This document shows positions 42,717-55,093 of a stretch of 64,000 nucleotides of DNA, piece by piece. How positions within the stretch are numbered: position 1 is the first letter of the stretch; each line of letters starts with the position of its first letter. The notes beneath the pieces are model-generated. The model saw only the letters and a program-made list of their open reading frames with translations. It made no database searches and was not told the DNA's origin. Made by a program: the position numbers and the translations under genes. The stretch is from Pleurostoma richardsiae (taxonomy: Eukaryota > Ascomycota > Sordariomycetes > Calosphaeriales > Pleurostomataceae), in contig JANBVO010000031.1 in assembly GCA_030052745.1 (NCBI GenBank), positions 372,001 to 436,000 on the forward strand. The letters are read 5' to 3'.

Positions 42717-45200
42717 ATGGAGTCACTATCGCGCATATCGACGCTTCTCGAGAGCGGTGAGTGTGATCTCTTCGGACCATTATTGCGTACGCCAGCAGCT
42801 AACAGATAACCCGCAAGCAGCGCGAGAGCTGACCCTCGAAGCCGCCTCTGGTGCCCGAAGCTCTCGGACCTCAACCCGGCCCCTGGATAGGACCCAGATC
42901 AAGAAGCTCTTGGACAGCCGCAATGAGCGCGAGGTGCTGGAAGGCCTGCGGAAGGTCATCTCGGTATGGAACTCGTATCCTCTGCGATCCTCATGGTCTT
43001 TGCCGTCGCTGACCCTGCATTGTTCGCTTGACAGATGATGTACCGCTCGCAGAAGACCCTCCCCTTCTTTTCCTCCGTCGTGAAGAACGTCGCGTCGCCC
43101 AACCTCGAGATCAAGAAACTGGTCTACATCTACCTCATCCACCATGCCGAACAGGAGCCGGACCTCGCGCTGCTCTCCATCAACACCATCCAGAAGTCGC
43201 TGTCCGATGCAAACCCGCAGGTTCGCGCTCTGGCGCTACGGACCATGTCAGGCATCCGCGTGCCGGTCATCAGCCAGATTGTGTCCTTGGCAATCAAGAA
43301 GGGTGCGGGTGATATGAGCCCCTACGTCCGCAGGGCCGCCGCCTTGGCCATACCCAAGTGCTACCGCCTGGACCCGAGCCAGCTCCCGCAGCTGCTGGAT
43401 TACCTCTCTACCTTGCTCGGTGATAAACAGTACTACGTGGCGGGCGCGGCTGTCACAGCCTTCATGGAGGTCTGTCCCGAGCGGATAGACCTCATACACA
43501 AGCACTACCGGAGCTTGGTGAAGAAGGTTGTAGATATGGATGAGTGGAGCCAGCTGTCCTCCCTGCGCATGCTGACCACATACGCTCGAAAATGCTTCCC
43601 ACGGCGGACGAGGACTGTGAAAGGAAAATCGAACACGGCTAACCTCCAGGAGTTCTACGGGGAGGAAGAGGACTCCTCAGGCGACGGTGAAAAGGTAGTC
43701 GCACTGGATCCAGACCTTGAGCTGTTTTTAGACGCCATCAAGCCCCTCCTCCACAGCCGTAACTCTGGCGTCGTCGTGGCAGTGGCGAGATGTTATGCCG
43801 CCGTCGGCACTCCGGAATACACACAGAGTGCCATCGGTCCTCTGGTCGCTCTCCTCCGCGGCCCCTCCGACATCCAGCAGATTGCGCTCTTCAATATTGT
43901 CTCAATCTGCCTCCTCTCTTCCGCCGACTTTGTCAGGTACGCCAACCACTTCCTGGTCCGTGCCACCGATACGCAACAGGTCTGGGAACTCAAGTTGGAA
44001 CTCCTGACACTCATCTTCCCCCACGCGCCTCCGCACACCAAGTCCCTCATTCTCAACGAGCTGGAGCATTTCAGCCGCGGCTCCAACAAGTACCTCGTCC
44101 GTGAGGCCGTGCGAGCCATCGGGCGGTGTGCACAGAGCGACCCGGCAACGAGCGCTCGATGTCTAAGACTATTGCTGGGCCAGATCACGAGCCTTGATGG
44201 GACGCTCGCGGCGGAGAGTCTGACGGTCATACGACATCTTATCCAACAGGATCCTACCGCCCATACGGCGACGGTGATTAGACTGGCCAAGAATCTCGAC
44301 ACCGCGACCGACCCCCAGGCCCGGGCAACCATCATTTGGCTGGTCGGCGAGTTTTCAGGGCTCAACGGCGACGATAACATCGCGGCCGACGTGTTGAGGA
44401 TCCTCCTAAAGGACTTCGCGGATGAGTCCGAGGTCGCCAAGAGGCAAATCGTCCTGCTTGCCGCGAAAGTCTACCTGCACCACCTCAACCGCGTCGCAGA
44501 AGCCAACCGCAGCAAGGAGGGCAACGACCAAGACGACGGCGAACTTCCACCACCTCTGGAGCAGGCGGAGGACCACCCGGTCGCCCGGTTGTGGAACTAC
44601 GTGCTACTGCTGGCGCGCTACGACACGTCATACGACCTCCGAGACCGCACCCGCCTCTACAAGGCACTCCTAGGCGTGCCGCAGCTAGCTACGCTCATGC
44701 TCCTCGCGCCTAAGCCGGCGCCACAGGCGCCCAGCCCGTCGGAGACGCGAAAGGAGTTCACGCTTGGCTCGGCGGCCCTGGTGCTCGCCGGCGGAGGAGG
44801 GGTGCACGGCCTGAGAGGCTACGAGCCACTGCCCGAGTGGGTGGAGGAGGGCAGGGAGCCGGACCCGAAGCTAAGGGAGAGTGACGCATCTAGCGGCGCT
44901 TACGGGGAGAAGAGGGTCGTGCCGGCGGCTGAAAGCCTGGACAGCGTTGCGGGTTCTGCTGCCAAGGGGACAGCGGGGGCGTCCAGCAAGGCTAATGGCC
45001 ATGAGGGTGTCGGGGCGAAGTCGCTGGATGATTGGCTGGCGGAGGGCGATGAGGAGGGTGTGAGCGAGGAGACGGAAGAGACCGAGGAGGAAGAAGAGGG
45101 AGAAACTGAAGAGGAAGAGGGCGAGGAGGAGGAAGAGGAGGAAGAGGAGGAGAGCGAGGACGACGAAGGGGAGGAGGGGAGACTCGTCAAGTCTCCTTGA
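42717..45200 (+). CDS. apl6: AP-3 adaptor complex beta subunit
   Basis: Three exons (42717-42756, 42818-42963 and 43035-45200) give 783 residues. The first exon codes only for MESLSRISTLLES. The adaptin trunk of HEAT-like helices follows: RTQIKKLLDSRNEREVLEGLRKVIS, FFSSVVKNVASPNLEIKKLVYIYL, NPQVRALALRTMSGIRVPVI and SPYVRRAAALAIPKCY, all typical of beta adaptins. An acidic, Glu-rich hinge of about 60 residues ends the protein (residues about 720-775). This length and missing ear domain are normal for fungal AP-3 beta. The complex carries cargo such as vacuolar SNAREs and phosphatase from the Golgi to the vacuole. The tail is encoded by GAG/GAA repeats, which may vary in length between strains. 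Confidence 0.93.
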
Positions 45201-47248
45201 CCTTCATCAGACCCTCATCTCCTGTCGGCCTCTCAGTAGACGGAGGAGTGCAGTAGGGACATTCCACCAGATCCTCTCCTGTCGAAGCTCAGCCTCCTGA
45301 TTCTCGGGTAATAGCAGAACAGCAGCAGCCTTGGCCTTCCAGAGGGGGTCCCGAGCGACTCGACGAGAGCGTCTGAGGGCACCAACAGGACGACACAGAG
45401 GCCGGACAGGCACTGCAGGACCCGGCTCTTCGGTACGGCTAGGTGATGCATAGGCTAAGGTGCAGAAGGATGGTGGCTGCCGCATATTTGGCCGAGTAGG
45501 TGCAGCATCCGTGATAGGCGCCATAGCAACCGGGAAACGAAGAAAATGAATTCTCATGATCTAGACCTTGAGTCTCACGCGGTTAGGAGGCAACAGCGTC
45601 TTGACCTGAACCGAGTCCCCAATCTACAAACGTCGCCGCCGTCGCCGTGCCGTACTACGCCCAGGCAGCATACACTTCGAGATTGTCTCTACGCTGTGCC
45701 ACTGCACCTAGACACGCACCCTTAGTCATGCATCACACCCATCCATATCGACCACCCGGGGCGGAGATGCGCTTCCTCCGCTGCAACCTTGAATCCTTTC
45801 GGCCGGAAAGCACACTACCTAGGTTAGTAAGGCAGAATTTCCGTAAGCGCTCCTTACCGTCGAGGCTCAATATTTACCTAGTATGGACACGAGACGCCCA
45901 CCTCCTCCTCCCTAAGCGAACCTTCGGAGGAGGCAAGGAGCCGTATCTGGCGCCGCCTTCGATTGGAGGCCTGACCTCGGAGCTGCTATTTTCCTCCCTG
46001 TGCAGCTGCGCGGCACGAAAGCGGCATCCCGGTCTCGTCCTCCGTCTTGACACGCCCGATAGGGGGTAGTCGATCTAGGCGCCAAGACTGAGGGCCGGGA
46101 TCGAGACTGCGTGGCGCCTGGGGGCCGGTTTTGCTCTCATGCGACCGGACGCGCTCCGCCCTGGTTCCCCAGACTCTGGCTGGCTGGCTGCCCGGCCGAT
46201 CAGAAGGGACCGAATTCCCGTCCATTCCCCCCCATCATCCAGGGTCGGCCACCCACCACCATGCGACAAGCCGTCCGGACTCGTGTTCCCCGGGTGTTGA
46301 CACCAACAACATCGTCAATGCATCGCAGCCGATATGGGTCGACCTCCTCTTCAACCTTCAGAGCCAAGGCAGACTAGACTGCTTGGCTGCACCGGCAAAA
46401 TAGAGTTCTCTGTCGGCGTAGATCCTGCCCTGCGCCATGGAATGCAGCAACGGGTGATGCACATGGAGCCAAGTCGGCCAACACAGCAACAAGGCGGGCC
46501 AAGAAGATGGAGAAGCCGGACAGCAAGAGCATTCTGGCGATCGTGTTCCTCGGCGGTCCCTAGATGATAGGACAAAGACAGCGTCTCGACTGTCCGAATG
46601 AATCGGCCGATACAAACATCAAGCGATGTGCGAAATACAGCAAGGTCATGAGTGCACCTACCGCGCTACCACTGCATATCAATTTCTGGTTCCTCTTGTC
46701 TCGACCATTCACCTCTCTATCTCCACCTCCCTGGGTTCATTACCTGCCCACAGACCTTTGCGGGGTGCGGACGCGAGATGCGGGGATGACAGATATTGGA
46801 CGACCCCCCGGCCAAGCGGCCGATAGAGCTCTGAGCTGGCTTGATGGCGCCGGTTCTGCTTCCCCCCTGTTGCCATCTTGGCAAGCCACACGCTCTGCTC
46901 CTCATGGGAGATGGACACCAGTCCATGTCAGATCCTTCGGAGAGTCGGGAACGATCGCGGTTGGCTCATGGCACGAGACTTGAGAGAAGCTGGCCCCTTG
47001 AGGAGATGCTCCCCTTACCCTTGCAATGTGACGATCACGCCTACCTTAGGCATCTGGTTGAGATGCGGTTCACATATATTGTGCCTCATAACCCCATGGG
47101 GGGCCCAGGAGGCTTCCTCGTGTGCCCTCTCAATGCTGGCCTCCTCTTCCACCGTTCTGTGAGACAGCATCTTCTTGTAAGCATCTCTTCGGAACCTGTC
47201 TGACTTACCTCGTCATCCCTCAATCCGCGGTCTGCCTGTCCTTTCAAG
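45201..47248. other. Long intergenic region before the sugar transporter
   Basis: This 2.05-kb stretch lies between two plus-strand genes. Open frames inside (for example 45647-46069) show no recognisable domain. The right end must hold the sugar porter promoter; a pair of possible CreA sites is listed separately. Confidence 0.55.
46760..46785 (+). promoter_or_regulatory. Possible CreA carbon-repressor site pair
   Basis: GCGGGG occurs at 46760-46765 and again at 46780-46785, matching the SYGGRG consensus of the fungal glucose repressor CreA. The pair sits about 470 bp before the sugar transporter start. Such 6-mers are frequent in G/C-rich DNA, so this is tentative. Confidence 0.3.
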
Positions 47249-49528
47249 ATGGTTCAACTGTCGGTGCCTGCCAAAGACCAGGTGGTCCTGGCTGAGGCCG
47301 AGGCACCTGAGTTCGAGAAGGTCAATTGGTCCAAGGATCCGGGTCTGCGCAAGCTATACTTCTACGCCGCTGTCCTTATGGTTGCCTCTGCCACGACTGG
47401 TTACGACGGGTAAGAGCGGTCTCGGCATATTTACATACATCGGTAGTGTCTCCTTTTAGGGAGTACAGCCGATTAGAACGGACGACATGAGACTGACAAG
47501 CCACAGATCCCTGTTAAACACCTCCCAGCAGTTTGATCAATGGCAGGATTACTTCGATCACCCTGACGAGAACTCGCTGGGCCTCATGACCAACCTGTTC
47601 AACATCGGCAGTATCGTCAGTTTCTTCATCACGTGTGTGCCCCCTCGCTCACAGCCTCGGTGGACGCCTCCTCACGTTTCAATAGTCCGTACTTCTGTGA
47701 TCTGTACGGGCGAAAGCCTCCTATTCTCGCTGGATGCTTGATCATGATCCTCGGTGGCTTCCTCACGGCCTTCAGCCACGGCTACGCCAGTTCGTCCCCC
47801 CGTCCTGGGTTGTCTTACATAGACAGGGGAGCTAACGCGCAGTGTGCAGTGTATTGCGGCGGCCGTTTCACTCTTGGCTTCGGCAACAGTCTGGCTCAAA
47901 TGTCCGTGTCTTCCCCAGATGAACATCCACCCGAGAGGAATTTGCTAACTGGAACCAGGTCTTCCCCGATGCTGCTCACCGAGATCTGCCATCCTCAGCA
48001 TCGAGGCCCCGTCACCGCTGTCTATAACTGCCTCTGGAACTTGGGCAACCTGAGTGAGTCCCTCGTGTCCTGTCACGCTTGCGTGGCTTCTTCTCCTCTA
48101 ACAACTGTGTAGTCTGCACATTTATTGGATGGGGCACTGTTCACGTTGCCGGCGAGTGGTCATGGAGGTCAATCACCCTGATTCAGGTATGAATATCATC
48201 AGCGATCGAGTGGATATAGGAGAGTGCAACTAACCAGATGTTTTAGATTGTACCGTCTCTCATTCAGGTCACCTTTATCTGGTGTAAGTGCAATTCTGCC
48301 TCGGCGGTTTCGAAGTACCCTGGCTCCGACTCTAAGAGACCTCTTCTGACAATAATCCTTCTCCAGGGATCCCGGAGTCGCCTAGATGGCTCGTCTCCAA
48401 GGACCGTGACGAGGAGGCGCTGGCCATCCTTGCCAAGTTCCACGCCAATGGCGACGTCCAGAACTCAACCGTGCAGTTCGAGTTCCGCGAGATCCGCGAG
48501 ACGCTCAAGATGGAGGAGCAGGCCAAGAAGACCAGCTACATGGACTTCCTGAGGACCAAGGGCAATCGCTGGCGCCTGGCCATCGTGATCTCCATCGGCG
48601 TCATCTCCCAGTACAGCGGCAACGCCGTCATTTCTAACTACATGAACGCTGTCTACGAGGGTGCCGGCATCCACGACCAGAACCAGAAGCTTGCGGTATG
48701 GATTCCCAATATAGCGCGCTTTCTCTCCTTTGTGGCTCCAATTGACTCGGGATGCTGTAGCTCTCAAGCGGCAAGACAGTTCTCGACCTGTCGTGCGCCA
48801 TTGCCGCTGCCTTCACCGTTGACAAGTTTGGGCGGCGCCCACTATTCATGACGGCCATCACCGGTAAGCGCACTCCTATTTTGCATGTTTGGCATGGACG
48901 CCCGGGCTGACGGGGGAAAGGCATGACGCTCTCCTTCACCCTCTGGACTGTCATGGCCGCCATGTACGACCAGAAGGGCACGATGGCCTTCGGCATCACC
49001 CAGATCGTCTTCGTCTGGATCTTCGGCATCTTCTACGACATCGGCTTCTCCGGTCTCCTGGTCGCCTACACCCTTGAGGTCTTGCCGTATCACCTCCGCG
49101 CCAAGGGCATGACCATCATGAACTTGACCGTGCAGGCCATTCTCGCTCTCGGAAAGTGAGTACATATCCCTCCTCATCATCCATTCATCCTGCCAGAAGC
49201 TGACACTCCACGAAACAGCCAGACCAATCTCCTGGCCTGGAACAACCTCCCGGCGCACTGGAACCTGTGCCTGCTATACACTGTATGTCCTCCCCACCTG
49301 GCACTGAATACGCCATAGGCAGTGGGAATGTTGACTAACAAATCCCTTCCCTCTTCACAGCTCTGGGACTTCGTCGAGCTCATCTGGGTGTACTTCATTT
49401 TCGTCGAGACCAAGGGCCCGACCCTGGAGGAGATCGCCAAGATCTTCGACGGCGACCACGCGGTGGCGCAGATCAGCCTCCAGCAAGTCGAGAAGGAAGT
49501 GGCACTCGAGCAGAAGGAGAAGGCCTGA
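47249..49528 (+). CDS. MFS sugar porter, lactose-permease/hexose-transporter type
   Basis: Twelve exons give 515 residues with consistent phases: 47249-47409, 47507-47632, 47686-47789, 47850-47901, 47959-48053, 48113-48186, 48247-48283, 48367-48695, 48761-48863, 48921-49155, 49219-49282 and 49361-49528. Sugar-porter motifs are present: GYDGSLLNTSQQFDQW after helix 1, the loop DLYGRKPP, WWIPESPRWLVSKDR at the start of the central loop, VDKFGRRPLF, and FVETKGPTLEE at the end of helix 12. The GYDGSLLN start and the NPYF-like helix 2-3 region resemble fungal lactose/hexose permeases. It is expected at the plasma membrane as a proton symporter; the sugar is not predictable. Eleven introns is many for a gene of this size. 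Confidence 0.92.
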
Positions 49529-50174
49529 TCGGCCTGTCGCCGAGAACTGACTGTTGGTTCAAGGGGGAAAGACCTGAGGTCTGGTGGCTGGCGGGAACTC
49601 TGACCGGGTTGAGGGCGTCAAAGAATGGTATTAACACGGCGCATCGCGCGTACCAGAGTCTATTAGCACATTCCTGACGTGTATCAGTATCCACCTAGAA
49701 GACTTCCCCCTAGTGACTTGTGCACGAGATAACCGTGAGGTTGGTGTTCATACCGCGTACCAAGCTTCATTTGCATCTGCCCTTCCAAATAGCTATGTGG
49801 TTCTCGTTGCTGTGATATGTCTTCGCCTGCCTTGACGACCCTACCATTCGAGGTGCTACATGACTTGCAGCCATCCATACACTGGCTTGTAATACCGCCT
49901 TGTAAAGGAATCACCCCGGGGACCGACGGCCACAAAAAAAATAATAAGAGATATTCCCAGCTTCCCTACTCAGGGAATTAATTTCGAAGAAGCAAGCTGC
50001 AATCCGAAAGTCTAATATTTCAAGGCCAAGGTATCCGCCCGAGATGCCAACGCTATGTTATAAGACAAGAAATCCAGACTCATTTGGTCAAGGATGAACC
50101 GTCAGTCATCTATATCCTTTGAAATCATCATCCCGACTGCTCCCCTCTTCCCGATATGTGGAACAAATCCCAGC
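49529..50174. other. Convergent intergenic region
   Basis: This lies between the 3' ends of the sugar porter (plus) and RTA1-like (minus) genes. A short A run near 49934 and A/T-rich sequence around 49940-50100 would suit polyadenylation. No gene is seen. Confidence 0.6.
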
Positions 50175-51400
50175 CTAGCGGCCCCCCTCCACAACCTCTT
50201 TGGAGTCCTGCTCCGACGCCGACGCCGGCTGCGCCAGCTCGGTGTCCCTGCTCGCGGACCCCGCCGCCTTCTCCGCCCTGGCCGCCCTCCTTCGCCTCCT
50301 GCTAAACCGCACCGCCTCGCGTTCCGCCATGTCTGGGAACAGGAACCCGGGCGAGAAGAACGCGAGCAGCATCACCGCGATCCAGATCATGAACCCGTCC
50401 AGCACCACGAACGACGGCTCGTCCTGCATGATCTCGTTGCCCCAGCCGCCCGCCATCTCCGCGATCCGGTAGATGCACCGCACCAGGATGGTCGAGTACG
50501 CGCCCGTGACCGCCCCGACGAACCAGCGGAACTTGCGGTCGGCCCACAGCGCGCGGGCCTGCGGGGTGGCCTCGGGGGAGCGGATCCACCGCCGGGCGCG
50601 CACGAAGTACTCGGCGGAGGTGGCGCCGAAGAAGAGCAGCACGACGACCTGCAGGGCGATGCCGGCGATGATGGCGCGGTTCCCGCTGTCGACGAGCTTG
50701 CGGTTGCGCGAGCCGCCGGACGCCGCGAGGGCGCCGCCGATGGCCTGCACGAGCAGGCACGAGACGTCGGCGGGCACGAAGATGAGCGGGTACAGCCGGG
50801 GCCGGAAGCGGCTGATGGCCGGGTTGAGCGACAGGCACAGGTGCTTGAGCGTCAGGTAGATGGAGATGCAGATGAGCGTGGGGCCCAGGATGATTGCGCA
50901 GATCTGCGTCTCGAAGGCGTGCTGGTTCCAAGGGTTGGAGTGCAGCTCGGTGCGCGCTATGTAGCCTGGCGGAGAGGGGCGTGTCAGTCTATCGACGTGC
51001 AATATTATAGACTTCTTCTCTTTTCTTCTCTCCCGCCGCGTCTCCCTCCTCGCGAGGCCGGCGAGCTGTGGGTCCAACGCCGGTCCGGGAGCCGGTGGCT
51101 TCGGGGTCCCGGACGGTATCTCAGCCCATGAGGGACCCCGTGACTCTCTCTTTCCATTTTCGACAGAAACGTACCTGCAAGCTCCAAGACACACCCTGCG
51201 AGGATGAAGGCCATGTAACTCCACGTCCTCTTCCACACGCCGGTGACGAGGACCCCGAGGGCGGCAATAGCGAAGCCGATGCTGAAGAAGATGTTGATGC
51301 CCTTATTCGGGTAGTAGCCTAGCGTGGTCGCGCTTACGGGGCACGAGGGGGTGACCTCATGACAGACATAGTACGGCCGCGTCTCATTGTGGCCGGACAT
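50175..51400 (-). CDS. RTA1-like membrane protein (lipid-translocating exporter family)
   Basis: Two exons (51175-51400 and 50175-50965) give 338 residues. The 209-nt intron is longer than most in this window. RTA1 features are NIFFSIGFAIAALGV in helix 1, YIARTELHSNPWNQHAFETQICAIILGPTLI, SRFRPRLYPLIFVPADVSCLLVQAIGG, the SGNRAIIAGIALQVV stretch, FRWFVGAVTG and IYRIAEMAGGWGNEIMQDE. Seven helices are expected. Yeast relatives are Rta1, Rsb1 and Pug1, linked to resistance to 7-aminocholesterol, sphingoid bases or porphyrins. The true transport activity is uncertain. The C-terminal 50 residues are polar and contain a run of arginines. It converges with the sugar porter. Antisense open frames across it reflect G/C-rich third positions. 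Confidence 0.9.
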
Positions 51401-52640
51401 GGTCGCTGCGGGTGTCGCCCGGGGAGGGCGGATCGCGGCGCCGAAACGTTCGGAGATCGGCCGATGAGGTCGGAGGTTGGAAGCAGTTTAACAGCACGCC
51501 ACCGTGCCCACAGTCGTAAATATCACCCAAAAGGGGCGACCGAGCGTGATCTGGCTATGTGTAAAGTAAAGAAGCAATGTACACGAAACTTGACCTCGAA
51601 GAAGAATGAGAGCGAGGCTCAAGGAATGTCATGATGGGACGAACAACAACGAGAGAGGGCGCGAGGGGGCCATTGTGAAGGGCAAATATTATTTATCTCG
51701 CCTTCGAGTGGTAATCCAGCCTTGGCTCTTGTCCGAAAAGGGAAGTCTATTCGTGGTGACGGGCAGACAGCACCTCTCGCCTCCAGTCTCAGCAGCTCAG
51801 GAGCCCAGGAGCCTCCTCCCAAGCGCGAAGCGAAGGGTCCTGGCCGGCCGGACACCCGCCTAGAGCAGGCCGGAGTGGGTCCCGAACAGGCGCCTGTCCG
51901 AGAAAGTGCGAGTACGAGACTCCTTCGTACCGCTATATAAAGCGGCAGAGTGGCCCGAGTCAACTCTTGTCGCGCTTGGCAGAGCGTCTACTCTGCTGAG
52001 TCTCAAGAAGTCTCGAGTATTCTGGAAGCCTTGTAGACCTCTGTCCTTTCTCTTTGCATTGAGTCCCTGGCGGTCGGAATATACCGTAGTGCACAGTATT
52101 CGCTGCCACTCAAACCAGGTTCATATTTGCGCCGTGTTAAAGATAGCTGGATAGGTATTCCTGGGAACTGCCAATTCGAGTAAGTCCGGCGAGAAATGCG
52201 GGAAGCGGGAGGGGTGGAGAGCCAAGCGCATCCTAATCCCCGGAATTGCACTGCTCCGAGATGCATCCCCGCTTATTTATGTTGTGCACCATACAAACTT
52301 TATGCAAGCTCCTTTTGAGGCCAGGGCTATCATGGTCATGATGATGACTCGATATCTAGAACTGACTTGTTACTGCTATATTGACTCGTGCCCCTTTCTC
52401 AGAAGAATGTATGACAAAAGACAGAGAAGCATCATCACCGTGCACTAGGAACAGAGCTGTCATCTAGGATGGATTGAGCTTGAGACTTCAAAGATCAGTA
52501 GGTCGCAAGCAAGAAGACATATGTGAATGGCTTCTTAGGCCCAAGCACATGCTCGACCGATCCGGAGTCGATAATCACAGTGTCGTGGACAATCCGATAC
52601 ACAGAATTGGGACCTCTTTAAGGAAACCAGCTCGAGTTCA
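51401..52640. other. Intergenic, no gene seen
   Basis: This lies upstream of the RTA1-like gene and downstream of the dehydrogenase gene. CTATATAAAG near 51933-51942 is TATA-like, flanked by CCGCT and AGCGG arms, but no gene start suits it on the plus strand. Open frames on both strands around 51620-51960 overlap and lack domains. Confidence 0.5.
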
Positions 52641-53996
52641 TCACTCCTTGCCCCCTATATACCTGTAAACAACGCTGAAGTCCCTCCCCTTGCACGTCTC
52701 CTCCTTCTCCGCCCCCTCATACACCTCCTTCGCCCGCTCCGCCAGCTCCAGTTTCGCCCCGGCCTCCCGCGCCGCCACCATCGCCAGCCCCAGGTCCTTC
52801 CTCATCAGCCCGATGCCGAACCCGCCCGCGTAGTCCCGCCCCGCCGGCGCCCCCTCGACCACGCCCGGGACCGGGTTGTTCACCTCGCTGGGCCAGCACC
52901 GGCCCGTGCTGGCGTTGATCACGCCCGCGAGCACCCGCGGGTCCAGCCCCCACCTCAGCCCCAGGTTCATCGCCTCCGCCGTCGCGATGTTGTTGACGGC
53001 CAGCAGGTAATTGTTGGCCAGCTTGGCCGACAGGCCCGCGCCCTGCGCACCGCAGCGCAGCACCCGCCGGCCCATGCGCAGGAGGGCCGGCTCGGCGCGG
53101 TCCGCGATCGGCGCCGGCGCCGAGCACCCGAGCATGAAGGTCAGCGTGCCACCCGCGGCGCCCACGACGCCGCCGGACATGGGCGCGTCGACGAAGTGGC
53201 CCGCCCCGCCCGGCAGGGCCTCGGCGACCGACGCGGCGACCTCCTGGGAGGACGAGGGGTCGATGGTCGAGCAGTCGATGAAGAGGCGCGGGTTGCCGCT
53301 GGGGAGGGGGGAGAGCGGCGCGGAGAGGATGGCGGCGTAGACGGCCTTGACGTGCTTCGGTTCTGGCAGCACTGTGATGACGGTGTCCTTAACAGCCACG
53401 CAGCATTAGCTTCATCTCGCATAGAGTAAGAGGTAAGAGAGGAGGCATGATGCAAAACACAGTGTTTTAATATCAGAGGATTGGCTTTTGTTTGGTTTGA
53501 AATCATAAGAGGACCAGCTTTGCTGGTCCCAACTTAGATCATAGATAGAATTGGGAAAAACGATTCTCATCAGGTAAGGTATGGGGGTCTAAGGAGCAGT
53601 GCTCTGGGATGGAATACGTACCGCGTCTCGAGTAGCATCCTCCACGCTGCTTGCAGTCTCAACAGTCGCGCCGCCGGCCAGAGACGTCTTCATCTCTTGG
53701 GCCAGCTTCTCCACGGCGGCTGTGTTGATGTCGTACAGCCGGACCGTGTCGCTCGGCGACAGCTTCGCTTGGAGGTTCTTGGCCATTTGATAGCCCTAAC
53801 AGGCAAGGGACCGTTAGCCGCCGTCACCCTCCAGCCTCAGTAGCATATGCAAGGAGCAGAGGAGCGTGAGAGAGCTTACCATCTGGCCGAGCCCAACGAA
53901 GCCATAGCGGTCCAGACGCCGCGGAGTCGATGAGAAGCCTCGCCGCTGGACTCGCAAGAGCCGGCAGAAGCTCGATGGTGCGGCTGCTCTCGTCAT
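52641..53996 (-). CDS. 3-hydroxyisobutyrate dehydrogenase, mitochondrial
   Basis: Three exons (53880-53996, 53622-53795 and 52641-53387) give 345 residues, all junctions in phase 0. The first 30 residues (MTRAAAPSSFCRLLRVQRRGFSSTPRR) are a mitochondrial presequence type. RYGFVGLGQMGYQMAKNL is the NAD-binding loop, split by intron 1. ITVLPEPKHV, LFIDCSTIDPSSSQEVA, FVDAPMSGGVVGAAGGTL (substrate-binding glycines) and GAGLSAKLANNYLL, with the catalytic lysine, are family signatures. The C-terminus has LMRKDLGLA. It oxidises 3-hydroxyisobutyrate to methylmalonate semialdehyde in valine breakdown. Intron 2 is 234 nt, with a GTTAAG acceptor inferred from restoration of RDADTVITVLPEP. G/C-ending codons are extreme in exon 3. 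Confidence 0.92.
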
Positions 53997-55093
53997 GATG
54001 CCGTCCTCTCGCAGTGGCCTCTCTTTTCACAAGACCAGACAGTAAACTCGACGAAGGTGCCGGTCCATATTGTCATGTCGAGGTCGCTTTGTCAGTTCCT
54101 TTCGGACGGGCAAAGTCACTCCGCGGCTGTTCAAAGTTGGGGTTCTGAGGGGTAGCGACCACCTCAGCTACCGAAAGCCGCCCATTGCCGACCTTTACCA
54201 CCGTTCCCGGCGGGTTGGCACGCCCGAGTAGGACACTTGCGTGGCGCATTGAGACATTGCATAGAAAGCTTTTGATCTGCTCGTGAGAGCATCACGGAGT
54301 GCATAGATCGGAGGCCATCATGAAAGCAGAGCTCACAACCTGGAGAAGCTCCTTAACTTGCATCGAAGAACGCCTGTTCCGTTTGTGCGAATGGCACTGG
54401 TCCTAATCAGAAAATTTGCGGGAGGGTGCAAGGAGATTAAGCAAAAGCGGTGGATGATGGCAATTCGTAGGTCGGTAGGTAGGGCCACCAGCAGGAGGCA
54501 GCAGCGTGACAAAGGGACTGGGTAGCTCCGACGCAGTGTCGACAGGTTCCAAGTCTGTCAAGCCTTATTATACACGGCGCTGAAGGTGCCAGAGGCTTAT
54601 CACGACTTTCCCATTGGCAGTATTCATCCTATTATCGAGCTGGTCTTCGAAGCAATGGGTAATTTACACAGCATGACAAAAGCAAGGCAGGGGCGTGAGT
54701 GAGGCTGGGCCTTGTTAGGGCGTTGTGAGATTAAAAACTTTCTAATTGCAGTGCTCTCCTCTAATACAAAGGTCGGACGGACGGGCCAGACTTGTCTTTT
54801 GCGAAAAGCAAGCTGATAGACTGCTGCTAGTATATAAACCCACAACTGATTCCCGTCTCCGCGCCAAGAATGGACTCCGAGCCAAAGGTGTGTAGAGCGA
54901 GCTGGTAAGCCTCTCCGCCGTCCTCTCACCGACCAACAGGGGTATGTGTCAAACAAGAAAACCAACTTCAAAGGCAGGGGGACAAGAAAAGCCCGCCTTG
55001 CCGTCGTTACTCCATCAAGCATATTCCTCCGTACACACATCGCTGCCGCTCTTAAAACCGTTTGGGTGATTCTGCCGTGTAAAGTTCAGGCGC
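53997..55093. other. Intergenic, no gene seen
   Basis: This lies upstream of the 3-hydroxyisobutyrate dehydrogenase gene and downstream of the Bqt4-like gene. Minus-strand open frames around 54620-55040 lack any recognisable domain. Confidence 0.55.

Noticed and set aside
50094-51131. 345-codon plus-strand open frame
   Set aside because: It is antisense to the well-supported RTA1-like gene and exists because that gene's codons end in G or C; its residues are Arg/Pro-rich without motifs.
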